From Flectonema sp. DT1601 (taxonomy: Eukaryota; Euglenozoa; Diplonemea; Diplonemida; Diplonemidae), in NCBI GenBank assembly GCA_964019425.1, contig OZ025832.1, forward strand, positions 310,001-374,000: a stretch of DNA of 64,000 nucleotides. Direction: 5' to 3'. A program made the position numbers and the translations under genes. The notes below the pieces were generated by a model. That model ran no database searches and had not been told where the DNA came from. It saw nothing but the letters and a program-made list of their open reading frames with translations. Of the stretch, positions 35,244 to 45,310 are shown in pieces; position 1 is the first letter of the stretch, and each line of letters starts with the position of its first letter.

Positions 35244-37882
35244 ATGAATGCTCTTGAAACTCCACTTGAGGCTGCTGAGCTGCAGCAACTTGCACGTGAC
35301 TTGCAAGTCGATGATCGAATCGTTCTGCGATTCAAGAAAGAGGCAGCGAAGAATGGAGAGGCTATGTGCAAGTAGCCCGAGGATCAGGTGATAACAGGCA
35401 TGTTGGTATCATGTATCGCCAAGATCCTGCCACTATCCTTCGATTTCCACCCTCTGATGCTGATTTGGCATCAAATCCCTATCACTCAGTCACAGTGTAC
35501 AGGGGGAATCTCTCTCACTTTCGACATCTTAGTCACTCAGCTAAGAAAGAAGGTAGTGGGGATGTAGAAAACTTAGTTGGAAACTGGCAAAAGGAGCAGT
35601 CATCATTCAGTAACATTTCTACTGACGATGGTATAACTGCAGTGGAAAAGTTGCAAGAACACCATCTTGTAGCCCAACAAAGCTACAGGGACTCTGAGTT
35701 CCAGGCATTCCAGGGTGCAATGCATGAAGAGCAGTTGCTGCTGCAGGAAGAGCATGAAGCAGTAACGCAGAAACTGCAGGAGTCAAACACTGCTGCTGAG
35801 AAGGAATTACTTAGCTTGCAAGATGAGTGCAGTGCCCTAAAGAAACAACATTCTTCCCTAGCGGAAGGGATTCAACTGCAGGTAGCAAGATACCAGCTGC
35901 GCCAATTCCACAGGAAGCTAAGGAGGGGGGATTGGAGGTTGGGACAACACAGGCTGACCGACCACTCTTTGGTGAGGGTGGTTGGTTTGTTGATAATGGG
36001 GATAGGGGCAAGTGCAACATTTGCGGTGGGATTAGGATGAAGAATGGAGGCTCAGGGAAGAAAAACGCTGGAACAAGTAACCTGCGGGCACACTTGCGTT
36101 GTCATCACAACCTCCCAGGAAGCGGGAAGCCTAAGGAGTTGGGGGTAACACATGGCACTTCCACCACTGATCTGTGTGTTTTAAAAGACTTGGTATGTAA
36201 ACCATTGAATTTCTTTAGAAACATCAAGTGTTTGTACAATGTCTCACCAACAGAGCATGATGGACAAAATAGCTGTGTTCTTCTGCCAAAATAAGATAGC
36301 CCTGCAAGTGGTTGAAGATCCAACTTTCACTGGCATTACGTCTGCACCTGCAGGTGTTACGCGAAGGAGTCTGCTTGCCCACATTGAGAAGCTTGGGAAT
36401 ACCTGCCGTCAGAAGTTGCTTAAGCGGTTTGAAGGCAATGATGTACAATTATGTTTGATGGGGCGACACTACCTGGAAAGCGACGAGTGCTGAACTTCAG
36501 TATTCACAATGGCCATATGGCCCTGTTTTTTAGAAGTGTAGTAGTTACTAGCTTTTCTGCTGCAGATGCCTTGAAGGTACTTCAAAGCATCACTACTGAG
36601 CTACTTGAAGCTAATGTTGTCCCACTTGCCTTCTGTGCTGACAATGCAAAGAGCATGCAGAATGCCCTGAAGGAAGCAGCACTTCCAGTTAGTATGTATC
36701 TAAAAAAGCAAACATTACCTGCTGCCCAACATTTTACAAACTAAGATTTAATAAACCATCACAGAGATGGAGAGTCTTGAAGAAGACACTGACAATGACA
36801 GTGCAGCATCTTGTGAAAGTGCAGGAGAAGAAGACCCAGAGGGCATTGACGCAGATGCTCTAGAGCAGATGCTCCAGGCTGCAGGGAAGGAGAAGCTCCT
36901 CACTATCAGATGTGCAGCACATTCATTGCAGCTGTTAATGAAGGATCTCATCAATGGTATCCCCCTCCTCTCAACGGCATACAATAAGGTGAAGGATCTG
37001 ACAGAGGAGATGGCAACCCCCAAAAGGAAGGAGTTGTTCCTTGAGGTGCAGAAGGGTCGAAAGGGAAGCCCTCTGCAACTTAAACGCATAGGCAGTACCC
37101 GATGGAACACAGTATACGACTGCTGGGTTCGGGCAGTGAGACTTGAAGATCTCCTGCTGAAACGCAAGGGGAAACAACGCCTGTTTCCTTGCTGTGCAGC
37201 AGACATCGAGAAGATGAAAACTGCTGCAAAATTGGTGCAGCCAGTTGCATATGCAACTGATAACCTCCAACGTGACTCGGCAGGGTTGCAGGATGTGCTG
37301 GGACAGCTGGAGTATGTGACACGGAAATGGAAAGCAATAAGTGATCCAAAGGTATCAAAATTGGTAAGCAGTGCACTGCAGTCCCTGAACACCTGCATTG
37401 TGTCTAACTTCAGTTTTGATGCTCTTAAGATGTTAAGGGCAATGCAGGGGATGGGTCTGAATGAGGAGCAGCAGAACCTGATGCAGCCTTACTTTGCAGG
37501 GTGGCTGGTAAGACATGGGTTCAGCACCACCCTTATCTCTGAGTTGTCAACAGCTACAGTAGAGAGGCAAAAGAAAGCACATCAGAAGAAGGATGCAGCA
37601 ATATTCTGGAGGGAAATTGGTAGCAAGGTTGTTCCCCACCTTACACAGTTCTACATGTCACTGTGTAGAATCGCTGCATCAGAGGCACATGTTGAACGGA
37701 CATTCAAAGTGACATCCCGCCTACTGATAAAGCAGCGATCAAGAATGGTTCACAGACATGTTGATGCTATGCTGCAAGTAGCGTGCAACATGTTTAAGGT
37801 GTGTGCTGCTGACCCAATAAGGAAGAAGACAAAAAAAGCAGAAGGCCCTGCTGTGAAGAGTGTTAAAGACGAACTTTCCTAA
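35244..37882 (+). CDS. hAT transposase, multi-exon
   Basis: A methionine at 35,244 follows a splice-acceptor-like CTCCTTTCAG. A coiled-coil region (35,640-35,880) precedes a BED-type zinc finger, CNICGGIRM...SNLRAHLRCHH (near 36,010-36,110). Two introns fit perfectly: 36,193-36,253 (GTATGT...CAG, phase 0) and 36,692-36,764 (GTATGT...CAG, phase 1). Downstream are FDGATLP and CADNAKSMQNAL (candidate catalytic aspartates), RCAAHSLQLLMKDL, STRWNTVYD, and the hAT dimerisation block SEAHVERTFKVTSRLL...RMVHRHVDAML, ending at a stop near 37,880. The frame changes twice without an obvious intron (about 35,300-35,340 and near 36,445), so this copy probably has two small indels and may not be autonomous. 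The C-terminal exon alone is 36,765-37,882. Confidence 0.8.
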
Positions 37883-38369
37883 GTTTAATAATTCCTTTCT
37901 ACCCTCTTCTAATAACTGATATCACATGTCTTTCTAGCTTGTATTTTACTACTTCTGTGGTATAATTATTTAGTGAATTTATGGATATCTCCTCCTTTTA
38001 GTGACATTTTTTTAATCCAGGTAGGGAAAATGTGTGTTAAGGCAAGTATAGCGAAAAATCATACTCAGTGTTGATTGTAATAAGTAATAATTTGCCTGTC
38101 ATATCAAAAAAAAAAACATATTTCTCTCCCAACAGTACACATAGTTGAATTATGAAATGTTATCTTTGTAGATACCAGGTTGCGCAAATATCGAAAAATC
38201 ACGTCACTTAACAGCTTAAATGAGCCAAAAAACACACAAAAACCTGTAGTGGTGGATACTGGAAATATTATAATTGGTGATTTTTTTTTTTCCCCACACT
38301 TTTTTTCCTCACAAAACCAAAAAAAATATCAAAAAAGTACAGAAACATGCCAAAATTTAAAAAAAAATT

Positions 38370-38458
38370 TTTTTCAAAAAAAAGCTAAAAAAAGCTAGAT
38401 AGCTTAGCTTTAGCTCCAAAAAGCTTAGCTTTAGCTTTTAGCTTTTTGCACAAGTATG
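38370..38458 (-). repeat. hAT right terminal inverted repeat and subterminal repeats
   Basis: Repeated AGCTTTAGCT-type motifs lead to GCTTTTTGCACAAGTATG at the end. It pairs with the left terminus except for one extra outer G. Confidence 0.75.
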
Positions 38459-38466
38459 TTCATACC

Positions 38467-41119
38467 CTTTGGAGTAGGCCTGGAGGGGATTCAGAATCTC
38501 GGGGATTCCTGCTACATGAACGCAGCGCTGCAGTGCCTATGCAAGGGCATGCCTCTTCCGGAATGCAACAAATTGCCGGAACACTCAGCAGACTGTGTCT
38601 TATGCACCCTGAGGGAGCTGAAGCGATCGGGGTCTGTATTGGCAGCGAAGAAGATATGGGAATGGATGAAACCACGCTGCGGTCCGGGACAATCAGAAGC
38701 CGAACATGCACTGTCAGAGCTGCTCGAAGCAATCGTTGAGGCGGGAGCTCCACCAGTCGACTTCGTGTCCACTGTAACGCAAATCCGCACGTGTCAAGTC
38801 TGCGAAGACATACACACGGTACGGTATAGAACGCCCATCCTCAGACTGGAACCTGACCAAAAGACAGCTTCTGCCCTTGACGAAACGACGACAAGCCCGA
38901 CAGACTTCACCTGCCCGAGTTGTAAATCGTGCTCAGCGGAGATCGTTACATCGGTAGACGAGCCAGCCCGTTCGCTGTTCCTTGGGTTCAAAGAGGGACA
39001 TTTCGGAGATACCAAACCCGATGAAGTCACCCTTCCAGAATCCTTCATAGACGCATCGAGCCGCCTCTACACCCTGACTGGAATGATCCAACACGTCAGA
39101 TTTAACGAGGTCTCGGGGCACTATGTGTCGTATACGACAAATGGAAGGGGGGGATGGCTGAAACAAGACGATTCTGCCGAGGGAATCTACACGTCGAAGG
39201 TCACACAAGTAAAGCCCTGCGTCGCCCTGTACCTGAGACGAGAGCAGCTACCCTCCTCCACCCAGGATCCAAGACGGATTTTAGCACCCTCCAACAGGAA
39301 GCCATCTTTCTTCTACGGAGTCGCCGAAGGCAGATCCCCGGGAGTCTATACCACGTGGGAGGAAACGAAGAGGGAGGTGCACAAATACAGAGGCGCCGTC
39401 CACCAAAGATTCGTCCTCCGCGAGTCGGCCCAGCGATTTGTCGAGAGGTACAACCCACCATCAGGGGATACCAAAGTCGCTCCACCGCCGGGCAGCAAAT
39501 GGTACGCAGTAGTCAGGGGCCGAAAGTCCGGTCTGTACGACTGCTGGCGCGAAGCGAGCTCGATGGTAAACGAGTTCACCAGAAGCCGGTACAAGGCCTT
39601 CAACTCGCGATTGGAAGCCTCTCTATACTGGTGGGACCACATGGCAGGGGGACCTCAACAGGACTCGCCTCGCATGTGCCTATTCTTTGCCAGTCATAGG
39701 AACTTGAACACTGGGAGGACGGGGGCGGCCGCCTGCCTGTTGGACACGCAACTGCACAAGTTGACGGCCAGCTGGGGTGCGACGCTCGACACTGCAGACC
39801 TCGGGCTAGCCTCCTACTATGCTGCCCTCAAGGGGATACAGAAGATGAGTCAACAGGATAGAAATGCCACCTGGAGTTGCAGAGGAAATATGAACACGTG
39901 GAGTGCGACAACACGGACGGGACTGGCGGGGGCTGTGCCGGACACATGGAGCTTCCTCAACACACCAAACGTCGCCAACAACTGTGCGCAGTTCAAGGCG
40001 GAAGAGGTGTCCTCTCGAGATTACTGCTCGCTGATGGACGTGTTGAGACGTACCTCAGAACTGGAAGGGGAGCTGGGATTACGGTTAACCAAGAAACCGA
40101 GATCCCCAGATTCCGATTCGCAGGGAGAGTCTGCCTCGGTCAAAAAACCAAAGGCTGAGGCAGACCATCCACCGCCCGCCATAGCCGACCCCGATAGAAG
40201 CCCAACGCCATCGGCCAGTCCGAGGAGCAAGAAGCAGTGGTCCCCTGGTTCAGATTCGCAAGACGAGCCTGTATCAGTGAAGAAGCCGAAGACGTCCGCA
40301 CCTGAAGTGGCCCGAGAAGACTCAGTGACTTCAGAAGGCCCCCCACTAGTAGATAACCAACGGAACCCGACGGTCACGACGGAGATAGAAAAGGTAGCGC
40401 CGACCGCCTCACCTGTTGAAACTGCAGTTACAACCAATGTCGGCCAGAGTAAGCCGGAGCCAAAGGAAACCGACATCCCACCGCCGAATGCAAGTCAGGA
40501 ATTGGAAGATGCCACGGCCAGCGCCACACCAGTCACTAAACCGACAGATTTGCCCACCGAAGGCAGTCCCCTGCCGTCAGCCAGTCTAAGGACGATAGTT
40601 GCAACCATAGACCCGCCGGAGAAAGGTGAACACGATGCCTCCGAAGATGCAGTAAACACCCTCAAGGAAGAAGTATATGATGCCCCTGGAGAACAGACAG
40701 ACACCCTCACCGGGGAAGTACGCGATGCCTCCGAAGAACCAGCGGATATTCTTACCGAAGTAGAACATGATGCCGCCGGAGAACTAGCAGACACCCTCGC
40801 CGAAGAAGTGCGCGATACCGCCGAACAACCAGCAGACATCCTTACCGAAATAGAACAGGATGCCTCCGGAGAACTAGCGGACGCCCTCGACAATGAAGTG
40901 TGTGACACCTCTGAAGAACCAGTAGACATCCTCACCAAGGAGGAACGCGACTTGTCCAGCCCGTCATCGCAGTTACAAGCATACGACAAGGAGACCCACA
41001 CTCCCCCTGTGGCCAGAACGCTAGACCTCGACAGCCATAACAGCTCTACAGAAGATCCGACACCGAAGACCAGAAGAGACTTCGCAACCCACTATTTTTT
41101 CCCCTTCCAGCCGAACAAC
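38467..41119 (+). CDS. LINE-E copy 2, C-terminal part: USP deubiquitinase, two RNase H1-N domains, RNase H-like
   Basis: Continuation of the frame cut at 34,664. It starts with a ubiquitin-specific-protease Cys box, GIQNLGDSCYMNAALQCL (near 38,486-38,540), has two CxxC pairs (CQVCEDIH and CPSCKSC) as in the USP zinc ribbon, and ends the domain with the His box SGHYVSYTTNGRGGWLKQDD (near 39,113-39,175). Two caulimovirus-VI/RNase H1 N-terminal-like modules follow: FYGVAEGRSPGVYTTWEE (39,313) and WYAVVRGRKSGLYDCWRE (39,500), a fold that binds RNA-DNA hybrid in RNase H1. Next is an RNase H-like segment (39,670-40,030, LFFASHRNLNTGRTGAAACL) lacking the expected catalytic Asp and Glu. Then acidic 15-residue repeats (40,630-40,955). 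The frame runs without a stop into the gene at 41,120; the junction is near 41,090-41,110 and the natural end of LINE-E is missing. Confidence 0.82.
40627..40955 (+). repeat. 45-bp (15-residue) acidic repeats in LINE-E
   Basis: Seven units of 15 residues. Two types alternate: RDASEEPADILTEVE and HDAAGELADTLAEEV, so the true period is 90 bp. The spacing of acidic and aliphatic residues suggests amphipathic helices. The function is unknown. Confidence 0.75.
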
Positions 41120-42103
41120 ATGTCAGACAATGAATTGAAGTTTGTTATGGATAAGGCGGAGGCTGTTGCGAAGGAGAGGGAGTCAGTGTTGGAGGAGAAG
41201 ATCAAGGAGTGGCAGGGGGAACTGGAGAAGATCGAATTCAAGGAGGGCGACCATGCTGGGATATCTGATGCAAAGCAAAAACATCGCATGAACCAGTGCA
41301 AGGAGAACATCGCAAGAAACGAGGCAGCCTTAGAGAAACTAAGAAGTGGTGAAGATGTGGCAACGAAGACGGAACCAATATTCAGGAATCGGCTTTCAAC
41401 TGGTGGACCTAACTTCAAGAGACACAGACCGGAGTCCGATTTTGAGGCAAACATCAGCGTTCATGGAGGGGAGGAGATAACTTACACAGCAGGAAGGTTA
41501 TCCGAGAGTGACGTTGCCAGAATCAACAGAGTGCTCAGCGCCCGCACGTTTTCCAATTGGGATCCAAAAATTGAAGCGGACGAGATCCCCATTGTTGGTG
41601 AAATTAGGTCCTTAACAGACCTTTTCGCAGCAGCAAGCGGCCAGCATAACTTACCTCTTGGATGTCTTTCTGTTGAGAATCGCCAAGATTATGCCTTGGG
41701 TTATTCGTACGTTCACACTTTTGATAATGGCGAATGTACAACAATACATGTTACTTCTGCCCATCCGGACTTCCTGATTTACCGAACACCCACCGAACTG
41801 AATCTCGAGGTAGAATGCCAGACCCTGTTGGATTCGGGACTCCCAATAATCGTTGTCGAAGTGCAGTCTGGTGGAAAAGATGAAAAGTTTGGATACGTGC
41901 AGTTGCGTCTTGCGCTCCATGGATTAGCTCAGCGGATGAAGGTGAAGCGTAAGGTCTTTGGGTTGTACATCAGGAAGGTAAATGGGGAACTTGGCGCCGC
42001 AACCCTCATGAAGTTAGAAGATAATTCTGTTCACATCGATGGCGAATTTACTCTCAAGGCTATCCCGGACCTCTGTGTGGAAGTGCTTAGACGCTGTGCT
42101 TGA
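41120..42103 (+). CDS. Unassigned protein: coiled coil plus possible PD-(D/E)XK domain
   Basis: 327 residues starting MSDNELKFVMDKAEAVAKER. Residues 1-75 are strongly charged and look like a coiled coil. The C-terminal half has HPDFLIYR, then IIVVEVQSGGKDEKFGYVQL, a spacing that could be the Asp and Glu-x-Lys-like positions of a PD-(D/E)XK nuclease; this is a weak motif call. The ATG follows a polypyrimidine tract and CAG (TTTTTTCCCCTTCCAG, 41,095-41,110), which looks like a 3' splice site, so this may be a downstream exon start or an independent gene. It is in frame with LINE-E by chance or by fusion. It converges with the viral-type fossil to the right and could belong to it or to the host. 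Confidence 0.5.
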   Translation: MSDNELKFVMDKAEAVAKERESVLEEKIKEWQGELEKIEFKEGDHAGISDAKQKHRMNQCKENIARNEAALEKLRSGEDVATKTEPIFRNRLSTGGPNFKRHRPESDFEANISVHGGEEITYTAGRLSESDVARINRVLSARTFSNWDPKIEADEIPIVGEIRSLTDLFAAASGQHNLPLGCLSVENRQDYALGYSYVHTFDNGECTTIHVTSAHPDFLIYRTPTELNLEVECQTLLDSGLPIIVVEVQSGGKDEKFGYVQLRLALHGLAQRMKVKRKVFGLYIRKVNGELGAATLMKLEDNSVHIDGEFTLKAIPDLCVEVLRRCA

Positions 42104-42311
42104 AAACCTTCTTTTCATTACAAGAAAGTGTGTGTCACTCAGTCTCACTTCTTGCTGGATAGATTTCACCTATAAAAAATAGACAGTCAAACCTTCTTTA
42201 AGAATGCTCCCAAAAAAAGAATCTCCCCGCAACCAATTGTGCAGCAGGTTTTTCGATTAGTACTGTGTTTAGCAGTGCGTTGGTAGTTTTGCCTTGTAGA
42301 ACCATCTTTGA
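42104..42311. other. Intergenic, convergent gene ends
   Basis: About 200 bp between the stop at 42,103 and the end of the minus-strand gene. No repeat or RNA gene was seen. Confidence 0.4.
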
Positions 42312-43112
42312 TTATTGTTGATGGTTTGTTAGCTTTTCTAATAACATCTTAGTTCCAAATACAGGTACCGATATAATATGTTGAAGCTTATCGAGTGGAT
42401 TTAAGTTGGTTGGATCGAGCGCGTTCTTTATATTACCTTTCATAAGTTTAATATCAGCAGCGTGCTTCTTCTTCTTGACGCAATTGGGATCATCATCGCA
42501 GTCCCTCTCAGCAGCGGAGTATGCAAGATCGTGGTGCATCGCCAACCTATCGAATCGACTCTTGGGTTTAGTTATAATATCCGATTCCGGGATGTCTTCG
42601 TTGTTTACTTCCCTAGTGATGTTGTCGTCCAAGTTCTTGATTCTATCCTCCAACTTAGTACCAGGACCTGCAAACGAAGCTTTCTCAACCCCATTCTTAG
42701 TCAGAACTGGTAGATGTAATTCTGTGTTGGGGAAAACCCGTGTCAACCACTCATGGATACCGCCACCCTTGATTATTCTATCATTATCATCTACATCGCC
42801 GTGATACTTTTTATATAAGAAGTCGTGGTAGGAATTTTCATCGTGTACATTCTTCACAAAGTCGATGACGAAGTACCCACACATTATGCTCTTCAAGTCC
42901 TGCAACTGGGTCGTGGAATAGATGAGAGGTCGAATCCTTACTTCTTCGGGCGGAGGCATACCGAATGAATCGAAGTATAATGCAGGTCCAGAGTGGGGTA
43001 TGAATAGACATGTCCAGTGGGTTCCAACAGAATCGGAGTGATCCAAGTTTATAAGATAGTAACCAGGGTCGAGATCGTGTGGTATTTCGTCGCGCATGAA
43101 AACACCCATCAA
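42312..43112 (-). mobile_element. Polinton/adintovirus-like fossil, part 1: adenovirus-type protease fused to phospholipase A2-like domain
   Basis: Treated as a fossil of a Polinton or adintovirus-like element. The 266-residue product has an N-terminal part that resembles the adenovirus-type cysteine protease encoded by Polintons, and a C-terminal part resembling the phospholipase A2 domain found in parvovirus capsid proteins and some Polinton relatives. The piece itself shows no obvious break, which suggests a recent insertion, but polymerase, integrase and capsid genes are absent from the window, so the element as a whole is incomplete here. Confidence 0.65.
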
Positions 43113-43171
43113 GGGTTTACCAATTCTTTTTAGGTAGTCTTCTATTTGATAACTATATAGAGGTTCGTAGT

Positions 43172-43525
43172 CTACATCATTGTTTTTTTTAATGAGGTGC
43201 CAGGCACGATAATACCTCCGCCCAGTAAAGTATCGGCAGCGGCATCGACGAGGACATGGGCGGCTGGCTTTAAGACCTTCTTTGCAACCGTTTTGATACC
43301 GGATAGAACATCACCGAGGAACCCAGAACCCCTTGCAGCATCAACATCTAAATTGAGTCGTACGGTTTTCCCCCGGCCTCTCTGAATCCTCTCCGCATCC
43401 TCGTCGCTGATGGGAATCCCGTGGGGGCCTCCTTCCTTCGGAACCTGAATTCGTATCATCGGGTGCCGGGAAGACTTAACCCTTTGAAGTTGGTTATCGC
43501 TTAATGTAGTATAAAAGGTATTCAT
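43172..43525 (-). mobile_element. Polinton/adintovirus-like fossil, part 2: putative minor virion-type protein
   Basis: A 117-residue product just upstream of part 1 on the same strand, with an alanine- and glycine-rich C-terminal half of a kind seen in small virion proteins of Polinton relatives. The assignment depends on its neighbour. It looks uninterrupted; no terminal inverted repeat of the element was found, so its limits are unknown. Confidence 0.45.
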
Positions 43526-43817
43526 TGTTTTTGTTGTATATTATCACGTCCAAAATAAATCCCATGATTAAATATATATTATGACCACTGCTACAATAAA
43601 ATCTGTTTATGAGGAATTGGGTTACATCGAGTCTTGACCGAGAATTTGGCGGACGCAAGCCACCCTTGCACTCTTCCCAGCTTGGTAGGCTAAAAAACAA
43701 AAAACCCGCCGCAAGCCAAAATTTTGGGTCAAGTTCGAGTCCTGGTGGACAACTTTTTTTTGTAGGGAGTTGGCGATTTCGCAAACTATTTTTGTTGAAT
43801 TAGAGGTTTTCCCTTTA
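43526..43817. other. Intergenic with a lone tRNA-like B-box motif
   Basis: AT-rich leader region left of part 2, then about 200 bp of mixed sequence. AAGTTCGAGTCC near 43,730 followed by a T8 tract resembles a B box and Pol III terminator, but no cloverleaf could be drawn. Nothing else is seen. Confidence 0.35.
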
Positions 43818-43937
43818 TTTTTTAAAGAAAAAAACAATCAGTTTAGCGTCTTGACCAGGACGGAAAATAGAAAGTAATCGACATAGTCGATCGATAAAAA
43901 AACAATGATAACATTGTTTATTCCTTTTTTTTTTTTA
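43818..43937 (+). repeat. Solitary HPA unit
   Basis: A single long-type unit (ATCAGTTTAGCGTCTTGACC, then TCGACATAGTCGATCGAT and ACAATGATAACATTG, then T tract) with no head or array. It abuts the left end of the foldback element. It shows that one unit can exist outside an array, 18 kb from the nearest array. Confidence 0.85.
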
Positions 43938-45168
43938 TAAAGCAGTTAAGTACTTCTGGGTGTTTGGCATCACCCCCCATAGTGAGCAAGTACAACAGGT
44001 AGCATTGGTAGTCTGTTGATCCTGAGTGATCCCAGCTACAGTTTTGTTTTTCTTTCTTTTTTTTAGAAGAAGATCAGGACATCCTAGCACTGCTGGATAG
44101 TTGCTGAATGCAGGGCCTGCCTGTGGCATTATAATAACAGGCTAAGTCATTTGTAGTTCATAGTTTACCTTTGATTTTATAACTTCACATAGGTACTATG
44201 AACGATGAGAGATCCAGTGGGATCACTCAGGGTCTAGTAGAGACCACCAATGTTGTGCGTTGATAGGCAAGGTGACCAACCTTGACATTCTTTCTTTTCT
44301 CTCCTGTTGTGACAAACACAAAATACACACACAGCTTACAGTGTGTTCTTTGTGTATGTTTTCTTCAGGTGTGAGTAGTTTTTTTGTTCTTGCTCTTCAG
44401 GGAGGGCCTTAGCCAAAAGCTAACAGTCCAAATCTCACCTGGTAAACTCAACTCACGTCTTGGCGGAGTCGAAATCTGGCTACGTGCAGGAAATACTGCT
44501 GCATCAGGGGAATAAGAACACAGAATCAGACTATGTTACAAAGTTGACCAAGCCATATGAGAAACAAGGCAGATGGATAGCCTTATCAACTCTTCGTGGA
44601 CATGTACGATCGTGGTTTCCACTGTGTCGGCACAGTAAGGAGAAACAGGAGAGGTGTGAGTTGAATTACCAGGTGAGATTTGGACTGTTAGCTTTTGGCT
44701 AAGGCCCTCCCTGAAGAGCAAGAACAAAAAAACTACTCACACCTGAAGAAAACATACACAAAGAACACACTGTAAGCTGTGTGTGTATTTTGTGTTTGTC
44801 ACAACAGGAGAGAAAAGAAAGAATGTCAAGGTTGGTCACCAACGCACAACATTGGTGGTCTCTACTAGACCCTGAGTGATCCCACTGGATCTCTCATCGT
44901 TCATAGTACCTATGTGAAGTTATAAAATCAAAGGTAAACTATGAACTACAAATGACTTAGCCTGTTATTATAATGCCACAGGCAGGCCCTGCATTCAGCA
45001 ACTATCCAGCAGTGCTAGGATGTCCTGATCTTCTTCTAAAAAAATGAAAGAAAAACAAATCTGTAGCTGGGATCACTCAGGATCAACAGACTACCAATGC
45101 TACCTGTTGTACTTGCTCACTATGGGGGGTGATGCCAAACACCCAGAAGTACTAAACTGCTTTCCTTC
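43938..45168. mobile_element. Foldback element with about 520-bp inverted arms
   Basis: Arms 43,938-44,458 and 44,653-45,168 are near-identical inverted copies, starting AAAGCAGTTAAGTACTTCTG and ending AGTACTAAACTGCTTT. The inner 300 bp of each arm is the Y element found alone at 26,715-27,017; the outer 210 bp is a different sequence that shares the CCTGAGTGATCCCA block. The 194-bp loop has no credible coding content. It is a non-autonomous element; no clear target duplication was found. Confidence 0.75.
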
Positions 45169-45179
45169 TTGCTGCCCAG

Positions 45180-45310
45180 GAGTTTCTGACCAGAACTAAT
45201 AGAAAATAAAAAGTAGATGGGAAACAATAAAAAGTAAAATGGATATAACTGAAGTTAAACAAGACAAATGAAGTAACAGACCAGAACAGAAAGAGAATTG
45301 TAATAGAAGA
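45180..45310 (+). repeat. Relic of HPA-core-like sequence
   Basis: AAGTAGATGGGAAACAATAA and GTAACAGACCAGAACAGAAAG match the HPA core at 11,440-11,545 in order and orientation, with many changes. It is a diverged member of the same repeat superfamily. Confidence 0.5.

Larger units (their letters stand above)
34665..38458 (+). mobile_element. hAT-family DNA transposon inserted in LINE-E
   Basis: A 3.8-kb element flanked by perfect 8-bp target copies TTCATACC at 34,657-34,664 and 38,459-38,466. Its ends are inverted: ATACTTGTGCAAAAAGC at the left and GCTTTTTGCACAAGTATG at the right, followed inward by repeated AGCTAAA motifs. The 8-bp duplication and the transposase within identify hAT. Removing the element and one target copy joins ...PTFIP to FGVGLEGIQNLG in frame, so it landed in an intact LINE-E frame. 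Confidence 0.9.

Noticed and set aside
41120-42103. Firm nuclease assignment for the 327-residue protein
   Set aside because: Only HPDF and a VVEVQSGGK segment fit a PD-(D/E)XK spacing; too little to name a family.
43660-43760. tRNA gene suggested by AAGTTCGAGTCC and a following T8 tract
   Set aside because: No acceptor or T stem can be paired; at most a decayed tRNA-like fragment.
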